This document shows, one piece after another, positions 15,519 to 22,891 of a DNA stretch of 33,616 nt. The DNA is from DASWTL01 sp966250385 (lineage in GTDB: Bacteria > Bacteroidota > Bacteroidia > Sphingobacteriales > Sphingobacteriaceae): assembly GCA_966250385.1 (NCBI GenBank), contig CBINHC010000020.1, positions 1 through 33,616 on the forward strand, read 5' to 3'. The notes beneath the pieces are model-generated. The model did no database searches. It saw only the letters and a program-made list of their open reading frames with translations, and was not told the DNA's origin. Numbering within the stretch: the first letter of the stretch is position 1; each line of letters opens with the position of its first letter. Made by a program: the position numbers and the translations under genes.

Positions 15519-17153
15519 TTGAAAAGAAGAGACTTTATATACCTGTCCGGATTAGGTCTCGGTGCAGGAATGCTTCAAAGCATACCCGTACTGGGATCAG
15601 CGGTTTCCATTGAGGAGGCGCTCACCCCGATCGATCCCCGGATAAAAAAACAAATGGCCGACACAGCCCTGGACGCCGCGGTATCCAACGGAGCGACCTA
15701 TGCCGATGTTCGTATCGGCCGTTACCTGAACCAGTACCTGGGTACGCGCGAAAAACAGGTGGACAATATCTCCAATACGGAGTCCTACGGGATCGGTATC
15801 CGGGTAATCGCGTCCGGATGCTGGGGATTTGCGGCAACCGATAATCTTACCCCCGACAGCATTGCAAAAACGGCCGCGCAGGCCGTTCAGATCGCCAAGG
15901 TGAATGCCCGGATCATGGGCGAACCGGTCAGATTGGCGCCGCAGAAGGGGTACGGGGAAGTTTCCTGGAAAACGCCTATCGAAAAAAACGCCTTTGAAGT
16001 GCCGATCAAAGACAAGATCGATCTGCTTTTGAGCGTGAATGCGGCAGCCCTGGATAATGGAGCGACTTTTGTAACGTCTAACCTGTACCAGATCAACGAA
16101 CAGAAGTATTTTGCGTCAACCGAAGGCTCCTACATTGATCAGGATATTCACCGGATCTGGCCAACCTTTACCGTCACCCGGGTAGATGCGGCTTCCGGAA
16201 AATTCCAGAGCAGGAATGCGCTCAGCTCCCCTATGGGCATGGGCTACGAATACCTGCAGCCGGATAAGAGCGAAGAGATAGACGGAATTATCACGCTCTA
16301 CCGGAACCGGTATGATATGGTCGCAGACGTGAAAGTTGCCGCCCGGCAGCTGGATGAAAAGCTGAAAGCCAAACCGGTGGAGCCCGGAAAATATGACCTG
16401 GTACTGGACCCGACCCACCTGTTCCTCACCATCCACGAGTCGGTAGGGCACCCCACCGAACTGGACCGTGTCCTTGGATATGAAGCAAACTATGCCGGCA
16501 CCAGCTTCGTCACGCTCGACAAGTGGCAGACACGAAAGTTCAACTTCGGCAATAAACTGGTCAATTTTGAAGCGGATAAGACCCAGAAAGGTTCATTGGC
16601 CGCTGTCGGTTTTGATGACGAAGGCGTAAAAACGAAGAACTGGGATATCATCAGGGACGGTATCCTGGTCAACTATCAAACCATCCGGGATCAGGCGCAT
16701 ATCCTCGGGCTTGAAGAATCCCAGGGCTGCTGCTATGCGGACCATTGGAGCAGCGTTCAGTTCCAGCGGATGCCGAACGTCTCACTGAAGCCTTCCGCGT
16801 CAGCCCTGACGGCAAATGATCTGATCAAAGATGTAAAAAAAGGGATTTACATGCTGGGCAGGAACTCCTACTCGATCGACCAGCAGCGGTACAATTTCCA
16901 GTTCAGCAGTCAGCTGGCCTACGAGATTCGCGACGGGAAAATCACAGGCATGGTTAAAGACGCTTCCTACCAGTCCAATACTCAGGAATTCTGGAATTCC
17001 GTCGCCTCCATTGCAGGTAAGAACGACTACCGGCTGGGAGGATCCTTCTTTGATGGTAAAGGCCAGCCTTCCCAGGTTAGTGCGGTTTCCCACGGCTGTG
17101 CGACAACCCGCTTCAACGGCGTTAACGTCATCAACACCGGCCGGAAGATCTAG
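15519..17153 (+). CDS. tldD: TldD-family metalloprotease homologue, copy 2, with Tat-type signal (544 aa)
   Basis: Second TldD-like protein, a close collinear paralogue of the one at 12469. H306-E307-SVG-H311 is conserved and is followed by HPTELDRVLGYEANYAGTSF. D512 precedes GKGQP, again where Cys would be expected. It differs near the C-terminus by having C527 (SHGC) where copy 1 has S527. The N-terminus KRRDFIYLSGLGLGAGMLQS again fits a twin-arginine signal (RRDF plus hydrophobic core). The start is TTG at 15519; the first in-frame ATG is 17 codons in and would delete the signal. No SD is visible, and the hairpin at 15477-15504 lies just upstream. The gene ends at a strong hairpin terminator. 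It probably arose by duplication within this locus, with tldE kept between the copies. Confidence 0.85.
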   Translation: MKRRDFIYLSGLGLGAGMLQSIPVLGSAVSIEEALTPIDPRIKKQMADTALDAAVSNGATYADVRIGRYLNQYLGTREKQVDNISNTESYGIGIRVIASGCWGFAATDNLTPDSIAKTAAQAVQIAKVNARIMGEPVRLAPQKGYGEVSWKTPIEKNAFEVPIKDKIDLLLSVNAAALDNGATFVTSNLYQINEQKYFASTEGSYIDQDIHRIWPTFTVTRVDAASGKFQSRNALSSPMGMGYEYLQPDKSEEIDGIITLYRNRYDMVADVKVAARQLDEKLKAKPVEPGKYDLVLDPTHLFLTIHESVGHPTELDRVLGYEANYAGTSFVTLDKWQTRKFNFGNKLVNFEADKTQKGSLAAVGFDDEGVKTKNWDIIRDGILVNYQTIRDQAHILGLEESQGCCYADHWSSVQFQRMPNVSLKPSASALTANDLIKDVKKGIYMLGRNSYSIDQQRYNFQFSSQLAYEIRDGKITGMVKDASYQSNTQEFWNSVASIAGKNDYRLGGSFFDGKGQPSQVSAVSHGCATTRFNGVNVINTGRKI

Positions 17154-17174
17154 GCCTCACAGGCATTCAAACAC

Positions 17175-17200
17175 AACATGCACCGTCTCCGGTGCATGTT
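17175..17200. terminator. Bidirectional hairpin terminator after the second tldD
   Basis: AACATGCACCG (17175-17185) pairs perfectly with CGGTGCATGTT (17190-17200) around loop TCTC, followed by CTTTCTC. It lies between convergent genes, 22 bp after tldD and 5 bp before the end of the RDD gene. Confidence 0.75.
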
Positions 17201-17205
17201 CTTTC

Positions 17206-17814
17206 TCACATCAGCCGGTCTCTGATCACCATGGTGTGTGCGATCTTATCATGGAGGCACTGTTGTTTCCGGTCAAAAAAACCTGACAGGTAGCCGATCC
17301 CCAACGTGAGCTTGCTCACGAGCTTTGCCAGATTCCGGGTGGTAGCCTGCGATACGCTCAGGCGTTCCCCATGTTCATCGGTTACTTTCAGGCCAAGCCA
17401 CGACTTGCCGTAAGTACCCTCACGGGCGGAGGATTCCATCACGATACTGTAGGGAATCTTTACTACCGGCAGCAGCAGCAGTCCGGTGACTGAAACAGCG
17501 ATCTGCATGACCTTCTCATCGATAAGAGCAATTGCCACCAGCGTGATCGCTGCATAAAAGGCGAAAAGGATGACATAGTCGATTACAACGGCCAGCAGCC
17601 GCACGTCGAGGGTGGCAAAGTACTGGGGCGCAGTGGCGAATTTCTTATAGCCGAGAAGCTCACGCAATCCTTCGATCTCGTGAGCTTCTTTATAATCATC
17701 CATTTCCGGCGTCTTGACAAAACTGGAAGGCTTTATGTCCAGTTCTTTCAGTTCATCGGACGTATAGGGGCCCTGGGGCTTCCCGTTGATGACAACATAG
17801 TAAGTTGGAGCCAT
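17206..17814 (-). CDS. GYF_2/RDD-family membrane protein (202 aa)
   Basis: N-terminal GYF_2-like domain (MAPTYYVVINGKPQGPYTSD, about 1-50), a protein-interaction module common in Bacteroidota membrane proteins. It is followed by an RDD domain (about 65-200) with Arg-Asp near the first TM (LDVRLLAVVIDYVILFAFY), a second TM (VMQIAVSVTGLLLLPVV) and the hallmark GTYGKSWLGLKVTDEHG. The C-terminal segment is QCLHDKIAHTMVI. RDD proteins are integral membrane proteins of mostly unknown or transport-like function. The open frame extends upstream to 18030, but that extension is antisense-like and overlaps the neighbour. ATG 17814, one base after the stop of the LiaF-like gene, is the sensible start. 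It is the last gene of the SDR/PspC operon. Confidence 0.83.
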   Translation of the reverse strand: MAPTYYVVINGKPQGPYTSDELKELDIKPSSFVKTPEMDDYKEAHEIEGLRELLGYKKFATAPQYFATLDVRLLAVVIDYVILFAFYAAITLVAIALIDEKVMQIAVSVTGLLLLPVVKIPYSIVMESSAREGTYGKSWLGLKVTDEHGERLSVSQATTRNLAKLVSKLTLGIGYLSGFFDRKQQCLHDKIAHTMVIRDRLM

Positions 17815-17815
17815 A

Positions 17816-18757
17816 TTAATAGCGGCGGACCGTGAAGTCCGAAATACCTCCCTGTAGTTTAATATGAATCTTTTTGGCAGCGGACTGGTAGTTACTGGTT
17901 TGGTAAACGCCGTCCGCCTGTTTTTCGAATCCTTTGAAGCTTTTTGAAGACAGTCCGGTTTCGACTTCAATGCGGCAACCCGCTGACGAAGGTACGTCCA
18001 GGTCCACATCGGCCACGCCGGTTTGCACATCTACACTGGTGGTACCGACCGGCTCGCCCAGCTTGACTTCGAACGATGCGGCACCGCCTTCCAGCTTCAG
18101 GCTGGCCACTTTGAACCGGGAAAGATCAAAATTCGTCTCACCGGCGCCCATTTCCATGTTGATATCCCATACCGGGTTGCTGTTCAGACGGAGGACCGCT
18201 TTATTGGTCGAGAAATTACCCCTTCCGCGGGTCCGGTGCTTGCCGTTCATCTGGAAGGTAAGAACCTCCATGCTGTCGCGACTGCTCTTGGTCAGCGAAT
18301 AATTGCCGAATCGTTGTTCAATATCGGCGGAGAACAGGTTCGATGTCGTATCGTTCAGCTCATAGGAAGTCGCACCGCCGCTTACGTTAAGTTCGGCGCG
18401 GCTGATGGTCGACAGGTACGGCTCTGTGAACGTGTTTCTGCGGACGTCGCCCGAATCGCTTGAATCGTCGTCATCATTATGCCAGTCAAAACTCCAACGG
18501 GCATGCTCCGGCCGGTGGGTGGACCCGTACCAGCCTACAAAGACCAGAACGGCAAGAGTAATCACTCCGGCGATCCATGGGCCCGAGGTCTTATGACTCC
18601 GGGCAAACAGCATTTCGGCGCCGAACAAGATCAGGATCACCGGCCAGAGCCGCCAAACCGCCCCCCAGTAGAAATTGATCACATTGAAGTTATCGAGGAG
18701 GAGTATCGTTCCTATGAAAACCAGGATAAGGCCCCATACTATTTTATCGCTTTTCAT
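17816..18757 (-). CDS. LiaF-like membrane protein (DUF5668 plus toastrack domain, 313 aa)
   Basis: The N-terminal ~80 residues form a membrane module with three to four short helices and the repeated WGLILVFIGTILLLDN / WPVILILFGAEMLF pattern of DUF5668/LiaF-type proteins. An acidic linker (DDDDSSDSGD) follows. The C-terminal part (about 125-313) is a beta-solenoid-like 'toastrack' of short alternating strands: ISRAELNVSGGATSYEL, then FKVASLKLEGGAASFEVKLG and LQGGISDFTVRRY. In Firmicutes this fold belongs to LiaF, LiaG and related cell-envelope stress sensors. It is six bases downstream of the PspC gene and one base upstream of the RDD gene, so this is an envelope-stress type operon. The ATG at 18757 is used. 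Regulation was not seen. Confidence 0.82.
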   Translation of the reverse strand: MKSDKIVWGLILVFIGTILLLDNFNVINFYWGAVWRLWPVILILFGAEMLFARSHKTSGPWIAGVITLAVLVFVGWYGSTHRPEHARWSFDWHNDDDDSSDSGDVRRNTFTEPYLSTISRAELNVSGGATSYELNDTTSNLFSADIEQRFGNYSLTKSSRDSMEVLTFQMNGKHRTRGRGNFSTNKAVLRLNSNPVWDINMEMGAGETNFDLSRFKVASLKLEGGAASFEVKLGEPVGTTSVDVQTGVADVDLDVPSSAGCRIEVETGLSSKSFKGFEKQADGVYQTSNYQSAAKKIHIKLQGGISDFTVRRY

Positions 18758-18763
18758 ATCTAA

Positions 18764-19372
18764 TTAAGTTAAAGGTTGTTCCGGATTTTCGTTGGTAGTC
18801 GTTGTCGTCGTGCTGGTCGATGTGGTGGTACTGCTGGTGCCGGTGGTGCCGGCATCGGCTGCAATATCGGCGTCGGCATTCACTTCTGCGGCCGTCTTCC
18901 TGCCTGTGCGGGTAATCAGCAGCAATCCCAGGACGATGATCGCCATTGGCCAGAGTTTACCGAGATCCACCCAGTAAGGTATAATGTCGAATTCGTCCAG
19001 CAGAAAGTAGGCGCCCAGACCGATCAGGATCAGACCGGCGATCAGGCGGCCGTTGCCGCTGCCCGGGCTGCGCTTCGCCATATGAGGCGGCATCGGTGTC
19101 GGTATGGATCCCCCGGCAGGACGCGGGCTGCCGGTCCTTTCTTCATATACCCTGTAATCTGCCGTGAAGCCGGTATAATTCGCAACACTCGGGCGGGGCG
19201 GAATAACGATCCAAAGGATCAGGTAGATGATAAATCCGGAGAATCCGAAAATGAAGGCGAACACAAAGATGATCCTCATCCAGGTGACCTCCATGTCAAA
19301 GTATTCGGCGAGCCCGGAACAGACCCCGGCAATCATCTTGTCATGCTCATTGCGATACAGTCTCTTTTCCAT
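18764..19372 (-). CDS. PspC domain protein with Thr/Ser-rich tail (202 aa)
   Basis: N-terminal PspC domain (about 1-60): KRLYRNEHDKMIAGVCSGLA, EYFDMEVTWMRIIFV and a TM helix of FGFSGFIIYLILWIVIPPR. A second hydrophobic module at about 108-155 (LIAGLILIGLGAYFLLDE, then WPMAIIVLGLLLITR) resembles the DUF5668 membrane domain of the next gene. The last ~30 residues are an almost pure Thr/Ser run ending NENPEQPLT, low-complexity and probably exposed. PspC proteins sense or respond to envelope stress in many bacteria. It lies 20 bp downstream of the SDR gene and 6 bp upstream of the LiaF-like gene, so co-transcription is likely. Confidence 0.87.
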   Translation of the reverse strand: MEKRLYRNEHDKMIAGVCSGLAEYFDMEVTWMRIIFVFAFIFGFSGFIIYLILWIVIPPRPSVANYTGFTADYRVYEERTGSPRPAGGSIPTPMPPHMAKRSPGSGNGRLIAGLILIGLGAYFLLDEFDIIPYWVDLGKLWPMAIIVLGLLLITRTGRKTAAEVNADADIAADAGTTGTSSTTTSTSTTTTTTNENPEQPLT

Positions 19373-19392
19373 GCTATTTCTTTTTAGTGTGT

Positions 19393-20094
19393 TTAAATGT
19401 TTCCAAGCGTGGGCCTGATGATGATCTCGTCGACGTTACAGCCCCTGGATGCCTGCAGACACAGGATGACTGCGTCTGCAATATCATCCGGATCAATGAA
19501 CCGGTCGGCCGGGATGGTCGTCCCTGTCCATGAACCGGTTAATGTAGATCCGGGCAGTATCGCTGTGACCTTAACCCCAAACTCCATCAGTTCCTCACGC
19601 AATACACTGGTTAGACTGAGCAACGCTGCCTTTGTTACAGTATAGGAACCCGCTGATTTCACCGGATCAACGGCTGCAATGGAACTGATGTTGATCATAT
19701 GTCCGGACCTGCGCACCTTCATTTCATTTCCGAATGTCTTACACAGGAAGTGCGGTGCCCTGACATTCAGTGCAAACTGCTTTTCCAGCGCACCTTCAGC
19801 CTCATCAAGAATGCCCGAAGGAAGAAAAAGGCCGGCATTATTGATCAGCACATCCACCGGTCGGCCGTCTTGTTTGACGAAGTCGGCAAAGCCGGCCAGG
19901 TCAGCCATATCCCCCAGATCGGTCTCCCGTGTCCGTATAGTCAGCGAAGGGAAAACATCGAGCAGTTCCTGGCGGAAGGCATCCAGTTCGGACTGGCTCC
20001 TGGCACACAGGAAGAGGTCATAATGATGTTCGGCAAGACGGCGGGCAATGGCTCGGCCCATACCTTTTGTTGCCCCGGTTACGATTGCATTCAT
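19393..20094 (-). CDS. Short-chain dehydrogenase/reductase (233 aa)
   Basis: Classical SDR oxidoreductase. The nucleotide-binding motif TGATKGMG is at 6-13 and NNAG at 85-88. The catalytic tetrad is N110, S137 or S138 (INISSIA), Y151 and K155 (SYTVTKAALL). The length and the FGVKVTAILPGSTLTGSW segment resemble sepiapterin-reductase-like and 3-oxoacyl-ACP reductase-like SDRs. Basic residues near the first strand (CARSQSEL) suggest NADP(H), an inference. The substrate cannot be assigned. It is the first gene of the minus-strand run with the PspC, LiaF-like and RDD genes (20-nt gap). Membership of the same transcript is plausible but its job there is unclear. Confidence 0.88.
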   Translation of the reverse strand: MNAIVTGATKGMGRAIARRLAEHHYDLFLCARSQSELDAFRQELLDVFPSLTIRTRETDLGDMADLAGFADFVKQDGRPVDVLINNAGLFLPSGILDEAEGALEKQFALNVRAPHFLCKTFGNEMKVRRSGHMINISSIAAVDPVKSAGSYTVTKAALLSLTSVLREELMEFGVKVTAILPGSTLTGSWTGTTIPADRFIDPDDIADAVILCLQASRGCNVDEIIIRPTLGNI

Positions 20095-20224
20095 GGTTGT
20101 CTGATTTGGTCAGGTGAAGTTAATGCCGGATTTCGAATTCACACAATTTCCGGCCTTTATAGTTTATGTGAAGTACTTCAATGATTTTATTAATGCTTAA
20201 TATTGCTTCAAGTTTCCAGATTAC

Positions 20225-20956
20225 ATGTTTACCGCATTAGGCAAATATATCTTACTACTGAAGGCTGTTTTCCGCCGACCGGAGAAATGGAACATCTACA
20301 GGAAAGAAATTTTCAAGGAAATGAACCAGATCGGGATCGATTCCATCGGCATCATCACGATCATCTCGACCTTCCTGGGGATGGTAACCACTGTACAAAC
20401 GGCATACCAGCTGGTCAGCGATCTGATCCCGCGCTCCATCATCGGTGCGATCGTCCGGGATTCGACGATACTGGAACTCAGCCCGACCATCTCGGGAATC
20501 GTCCTGGCCGGTAAGGTAGGATCCAGTATTGCTTCCCAGATCGGTACCATGCGCGTCACTGAGCAGATCGATGCACTGGAGATCATGGGCATCAACTCAC
20601 CGGGATATCTTATTCTGCCGAAGATTATTGCCGCCGTGGTCACCATTCCCCTGCTGGTCATCATATCCATTGCGTTAAGTATCTGGGGCGGCTATATCGC
20701 CGGAACGCTGTCAGGAGCGGTCACGGGCTCCGATTACATTCTGGGAACAACCCAGGATTTTCGGGGCTTCATTATTACCGTTTCCATGATCAAAGCAGTT
20801 ATCTTTGCCTTTATCATCACCTCGGTTTCAGCTTACCAGGGATTTTATACCTCCGGCGGCGCTTATGAAGTCGGGATTTCAAGTACGAAAGGTGTTGTGA
20901 TCAGCTGCATCATGATTTTATTTGCCGATTACGTCGTAGCAGAGCTGCTTTTATGA
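20225..20956 (+). CDS. mlaE: MlaE-family ABC lipid transporter permease (243 aa)
   Basis: MlaE/YrbE-type permease (PF02405 family) of MCE lipid transporters. There are about five to six hydrophobic segments, including IGIITIISTFLGMVTTVQTAYQ and IVLAGKVGSSIASQIGTMRV. The family signature TEQIDALEIMGINSPGYLILPKI follows, and the TM-rich end reads SCIMILFADYVVAELLL. The system moves phospholipids between inner and outer membranes of diderms. The ATG at 20225 fits the family start. It overlaps the ATPase gene by four bases (ATGA), a classical translational coupling. No MCE-domain substrate-binding gene (MlaD) is next to it in this window. Confidence 0.9.
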   Translation: MFTALGKYILLLKAVFRRPEKWNIYRKEIFKEMNQIGIDSIGIITIISTFLGMVTTVQTAYQLVSDLIPRSIIGAIVRDSTILELSPTISGIVLAGKVGSSIASQIGTMRVTEQIDALEIMGINSPGYLILPKIIAAVVTIPLLVIISIALSIWGGYIAGTLSGAVTGSDYILGTTQDFRGFIITVSMIKAVIFAFIITSVSAYQGFYTSGGAYEVGISSTKGVVISCIMILFADYVVAELLL

Positions 20957-21705
20957 TCGAAGTCAAGAATATTCACAAAAAATTTGGTGAGAACACGGTC
21001 CTGAAGGGTATCACTGCTTCTTTCAAAGAAGGCATGAACAACCTGATCATCGGCGGCTCCGGTTCCGGAAAGACCACCCTGCTTAAATGCATGGTGGGCC
21101 TGCATGAACCCGACCAGGGATCCGTGCTTTACGACGGCAGGGATTTCACCCGGATGAATTTTGAAGAACGTATCGAGATCCGCAAGGAGATCGGCATGCT
21201 GTTTCAGAGTTCTGCGCTTTTCGACTCGATGACCGTGGAGGAAAACGTCATGTTTCCCATCAATATGTTCACCCGCCAGAAGCTGAAGGAAAAGAAAGAG
21301 CGGGTCAATTTTTGCCTCGAAAGGGTCAACCTGGAGGGCAAGAACGACCTCTACCCTTCTGAACTTTCCGGCGGTATGAAGAAAAGGGTCGGCATCGCCA
21401 GGGCCATTTCCATGCAGCCCAGATACTTGTTCGTGGATGAACCGAACTCCGGCCTGGATCCCAAGACGGCGATCGTTATTGATGAACTGATCAATGAGAT
21501 CACTGAAGAGTTCAAGATAACCACGGTGGTGGTCACCCATGACATGAATTCCGTTATGGGGATCGGCGATAATATCATCTACCTTTACGACGGCCAGAAA
21601 TGGTGGGAAGGATCTAAGCAGGATATCGCGCATACTGATAACAAGGAACTGAACGACTTCGTTTTCGCGAGCAAATTCCTGGAAGCGGCCAAGAATAAAA
21701 TATGA
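20953..21705 (+). CDS. mlaF: MlaF-family ABC transporter ATPase (250 aa)
   Basis: ABC ATPase partner of the preceding MlaE-like permease. Walker A is GGSGSGKT (34-41), the Q-loop region is IGMLFQSSALFDSMTVEENV, the ABC signature is LSGGMKKRVGIARA and Walker B with D-loop is YLFVDEPNSGLDP. The H-loop is VVVTHD. The sequence after the Q-loop (ALFDSMTVEENVMFP) is typical of MlaF-type ATPases. It starts at ATG 20953 within the ATGA overlap. A short hairpin begins at its stop codon. The methyltransferase gene follows 34 bp downstream and may be co-transcribed, though functionally unrelated. Confidence 0.92.
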   Translation: MIEVKNIHKKFGENTVLKGITASFKEGMNNLIIGGSGSGKTTLLKCMVGLHEPDQGSVLYDGRDFTRMNFEERIEIRKEIGMLFQSSALFDSMTVEENVMFPINMFTRQKLKEKKERVNFCLERVNLEGKNDLYPSELSGGMKKRVGIARAISMQPRYLFVDEPNSGLDPKTAIVIDELINEITEEFKITTVVVTHDMNSVMGIGDNIIYLYDGQKWWEGSKQDIAHTDNKELNDFVFASKFLEAAKNKI

Positions 21706-21722
21706 CCGGCAGAGGCCGGTCA
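21703..21722 (+). other. Short hairpin beginning at the mlaF stop codon
   Basis: TGACCGGC (21703-21710) pairs with GCCGGTCA (21715-21722) around loop AGAG; the TGA is the stop codon itself. No T-run follows. It is a possible intercistronic structure. Confidence 0.35.
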
Positions 21723-21739
21723 ACCTATACTTATAAAGA

Positions 21740-22663
21740 ATGTCCAACACGAAAAATACCAGTGGAAGTGCCGCGTCAGGCATCCAGCTTCTTACACCGA
21801 CCCACTGGAAAGACTACGAACTGATCGACTGCGGTGATTTTGAAAAACTCGAACGGTTCGGCAACCTCATCCTCATCAGGCCTGAACCACAGGCGGTCTG
21901 GAAAAAATCCTTACCGGAAAGCGAGTGGACCCGGGCCCATCACATCCGGTTCAAAGGCCGCTCCGCTACCTCCGGGGTCTGGATCAAGAAAAATCCCAAG
22001 ACGCCGGACCGCTGGCATGTTTCCTATAAGAACGACGATGTGGAGATCAAATTCCGGCTTGGACTGACTTCCTTTAAACATGTCGGCATCTTCCCTGAGC
22101 AGGCTGTTAACTGGGACTATATCAGCAGCTGCGTAAGAAGGTTCAGGACACCGGCCCCCCGGGTGCTGAACCTGTTCTCCTATACCGGGGGAGCATCCCT
22201 GATCGCACGGGCCGCCGGAGCGGATACCACACATGTGGATTCCATCAAACAGGTCGTGACCTGGGCAAACGAGAATCAGGAACTTTCGGGGCTGTCTGAC
22301 ATCCGGTGGGTAGTTGAAGACGCATTGAAATTCGTTAAACGGGAACTTAAACGCGGAAAGAAATACAATGGCATCATCCTGGATCCACCGGCTTACGGCC
22401 ATGGGCCAAGCGGAGAAAAGTGGAAACTCGAGGACCATATCCAGGAAATGATGGGTGATGTCGTAGGACTGCTGGATGAAAAGGAACATTTCCTGATCCT
22501 GAATACCTACTCGCTGGGCTTTTCTTCCGTGATCGTTGAAAACCTGATCCGGTCTTCTTTTCCACAGGCAGAGAACCTTGAAACCGGCGAATTGTATCTC
22601 CAGGCTACTGCCGGAAGCAAGCTTCCGCTCGGTGTCTTCGGCAAGTTTTTTAAAGGCGCATAA
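21740..22663 (+). CDS. SAM-dependent methyltransferase, RlmI-like catalytic domain (307 aa)
   Basis: Rossmann-fold class I methyltransferase of the PF10672/RlmI-related group. The SAM-binding motif I region is RVLNLFSYTGGASLIARAAGA, followed by the acidic loop THVDSIKQVVTWANEN. The catalytic motif is ILDPPAYGHGPSGEKW. The N-terminal ~110 residues hold a small beta domain (SGVWIKKNPKTPDRWHV) without a recognisable PUA signature. Members of this group modify 23S rRNA or other RNA, and the specific target here is unknown. It has its own short leader after the mlaF hairpin. It is followed by 228 bp of intergenic DNA. Length is typical for the short form. Confidence 0.87.
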   Translation: MSNTKNTSGSAASGIQLLTPTHWKDYELIDCGDFEKLERFGNLILIRPEPQAVWKKSLPESEWTRAHHIRFKGRSATSGVWIKKNPKTPDRWHVSYKNDDVEIKFRLGLTSFKHVGIFPEQAVNWDYISSCVRRFRTPAPRVLNLFSYTGGASLIARAAGADTTHVDSIKQVVTWANENQELSGLSDIRWVVEDALKFVKRELKRGKKYNGIILDPPAYGHGPSGEKWKLEDHIQEMMGDVVGLLDEKEHFLILNTYSLGFSSVIVENLIRSSFPQAENLETGELYLQATAGSKLPLGVFGKFFKGA

Positions 22664-22753
22664 ACGTTGAAAACCTTTTTTGGCAGTGCATTTTATGTAG
22701 AGTAACTTGCTTAAGTTTTCAGCCTCAGGCAATTTCAGGAAAGGAGCCTGTTA

Positions 22754-22777
22754 ATGAAACTAAGCAGCGCGAAATGA
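22754..22777 (+). other. Seven-codon leader mini-ORF with strong SD
   Basis: AAAGGAG (22740-22746) precedes ATG 22754 by seven bases. The frame reads MKLSSAK then TGA (22775-22777). It lies in the 228-bp gap, 114 bp before the lipoprotein-like gene. It may be a regulatory leader peptide or chance; translation is untested. Confidence 0.3.
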
Positions 22778-22891
22778 CGTATGCAGGGAAGCGCTGTTGG
22801 TAACGTGAGATGAGGGAAGAAAAGGGCCCGATCTGGTTTACCGTACAATTCAAAGGCAATTTTATAGGGAAAAGGATTACAACAATCAAGG

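Noticed and set aside
17815..18030. 72-codon upstream extension of the RDD gene
   Set aside because: It lies entirely inside the LiaF-like coding sequence in another frame and has no domain similarity. ATG 17814 gives a clean GYF_2 start one base after the neighbouring stop.
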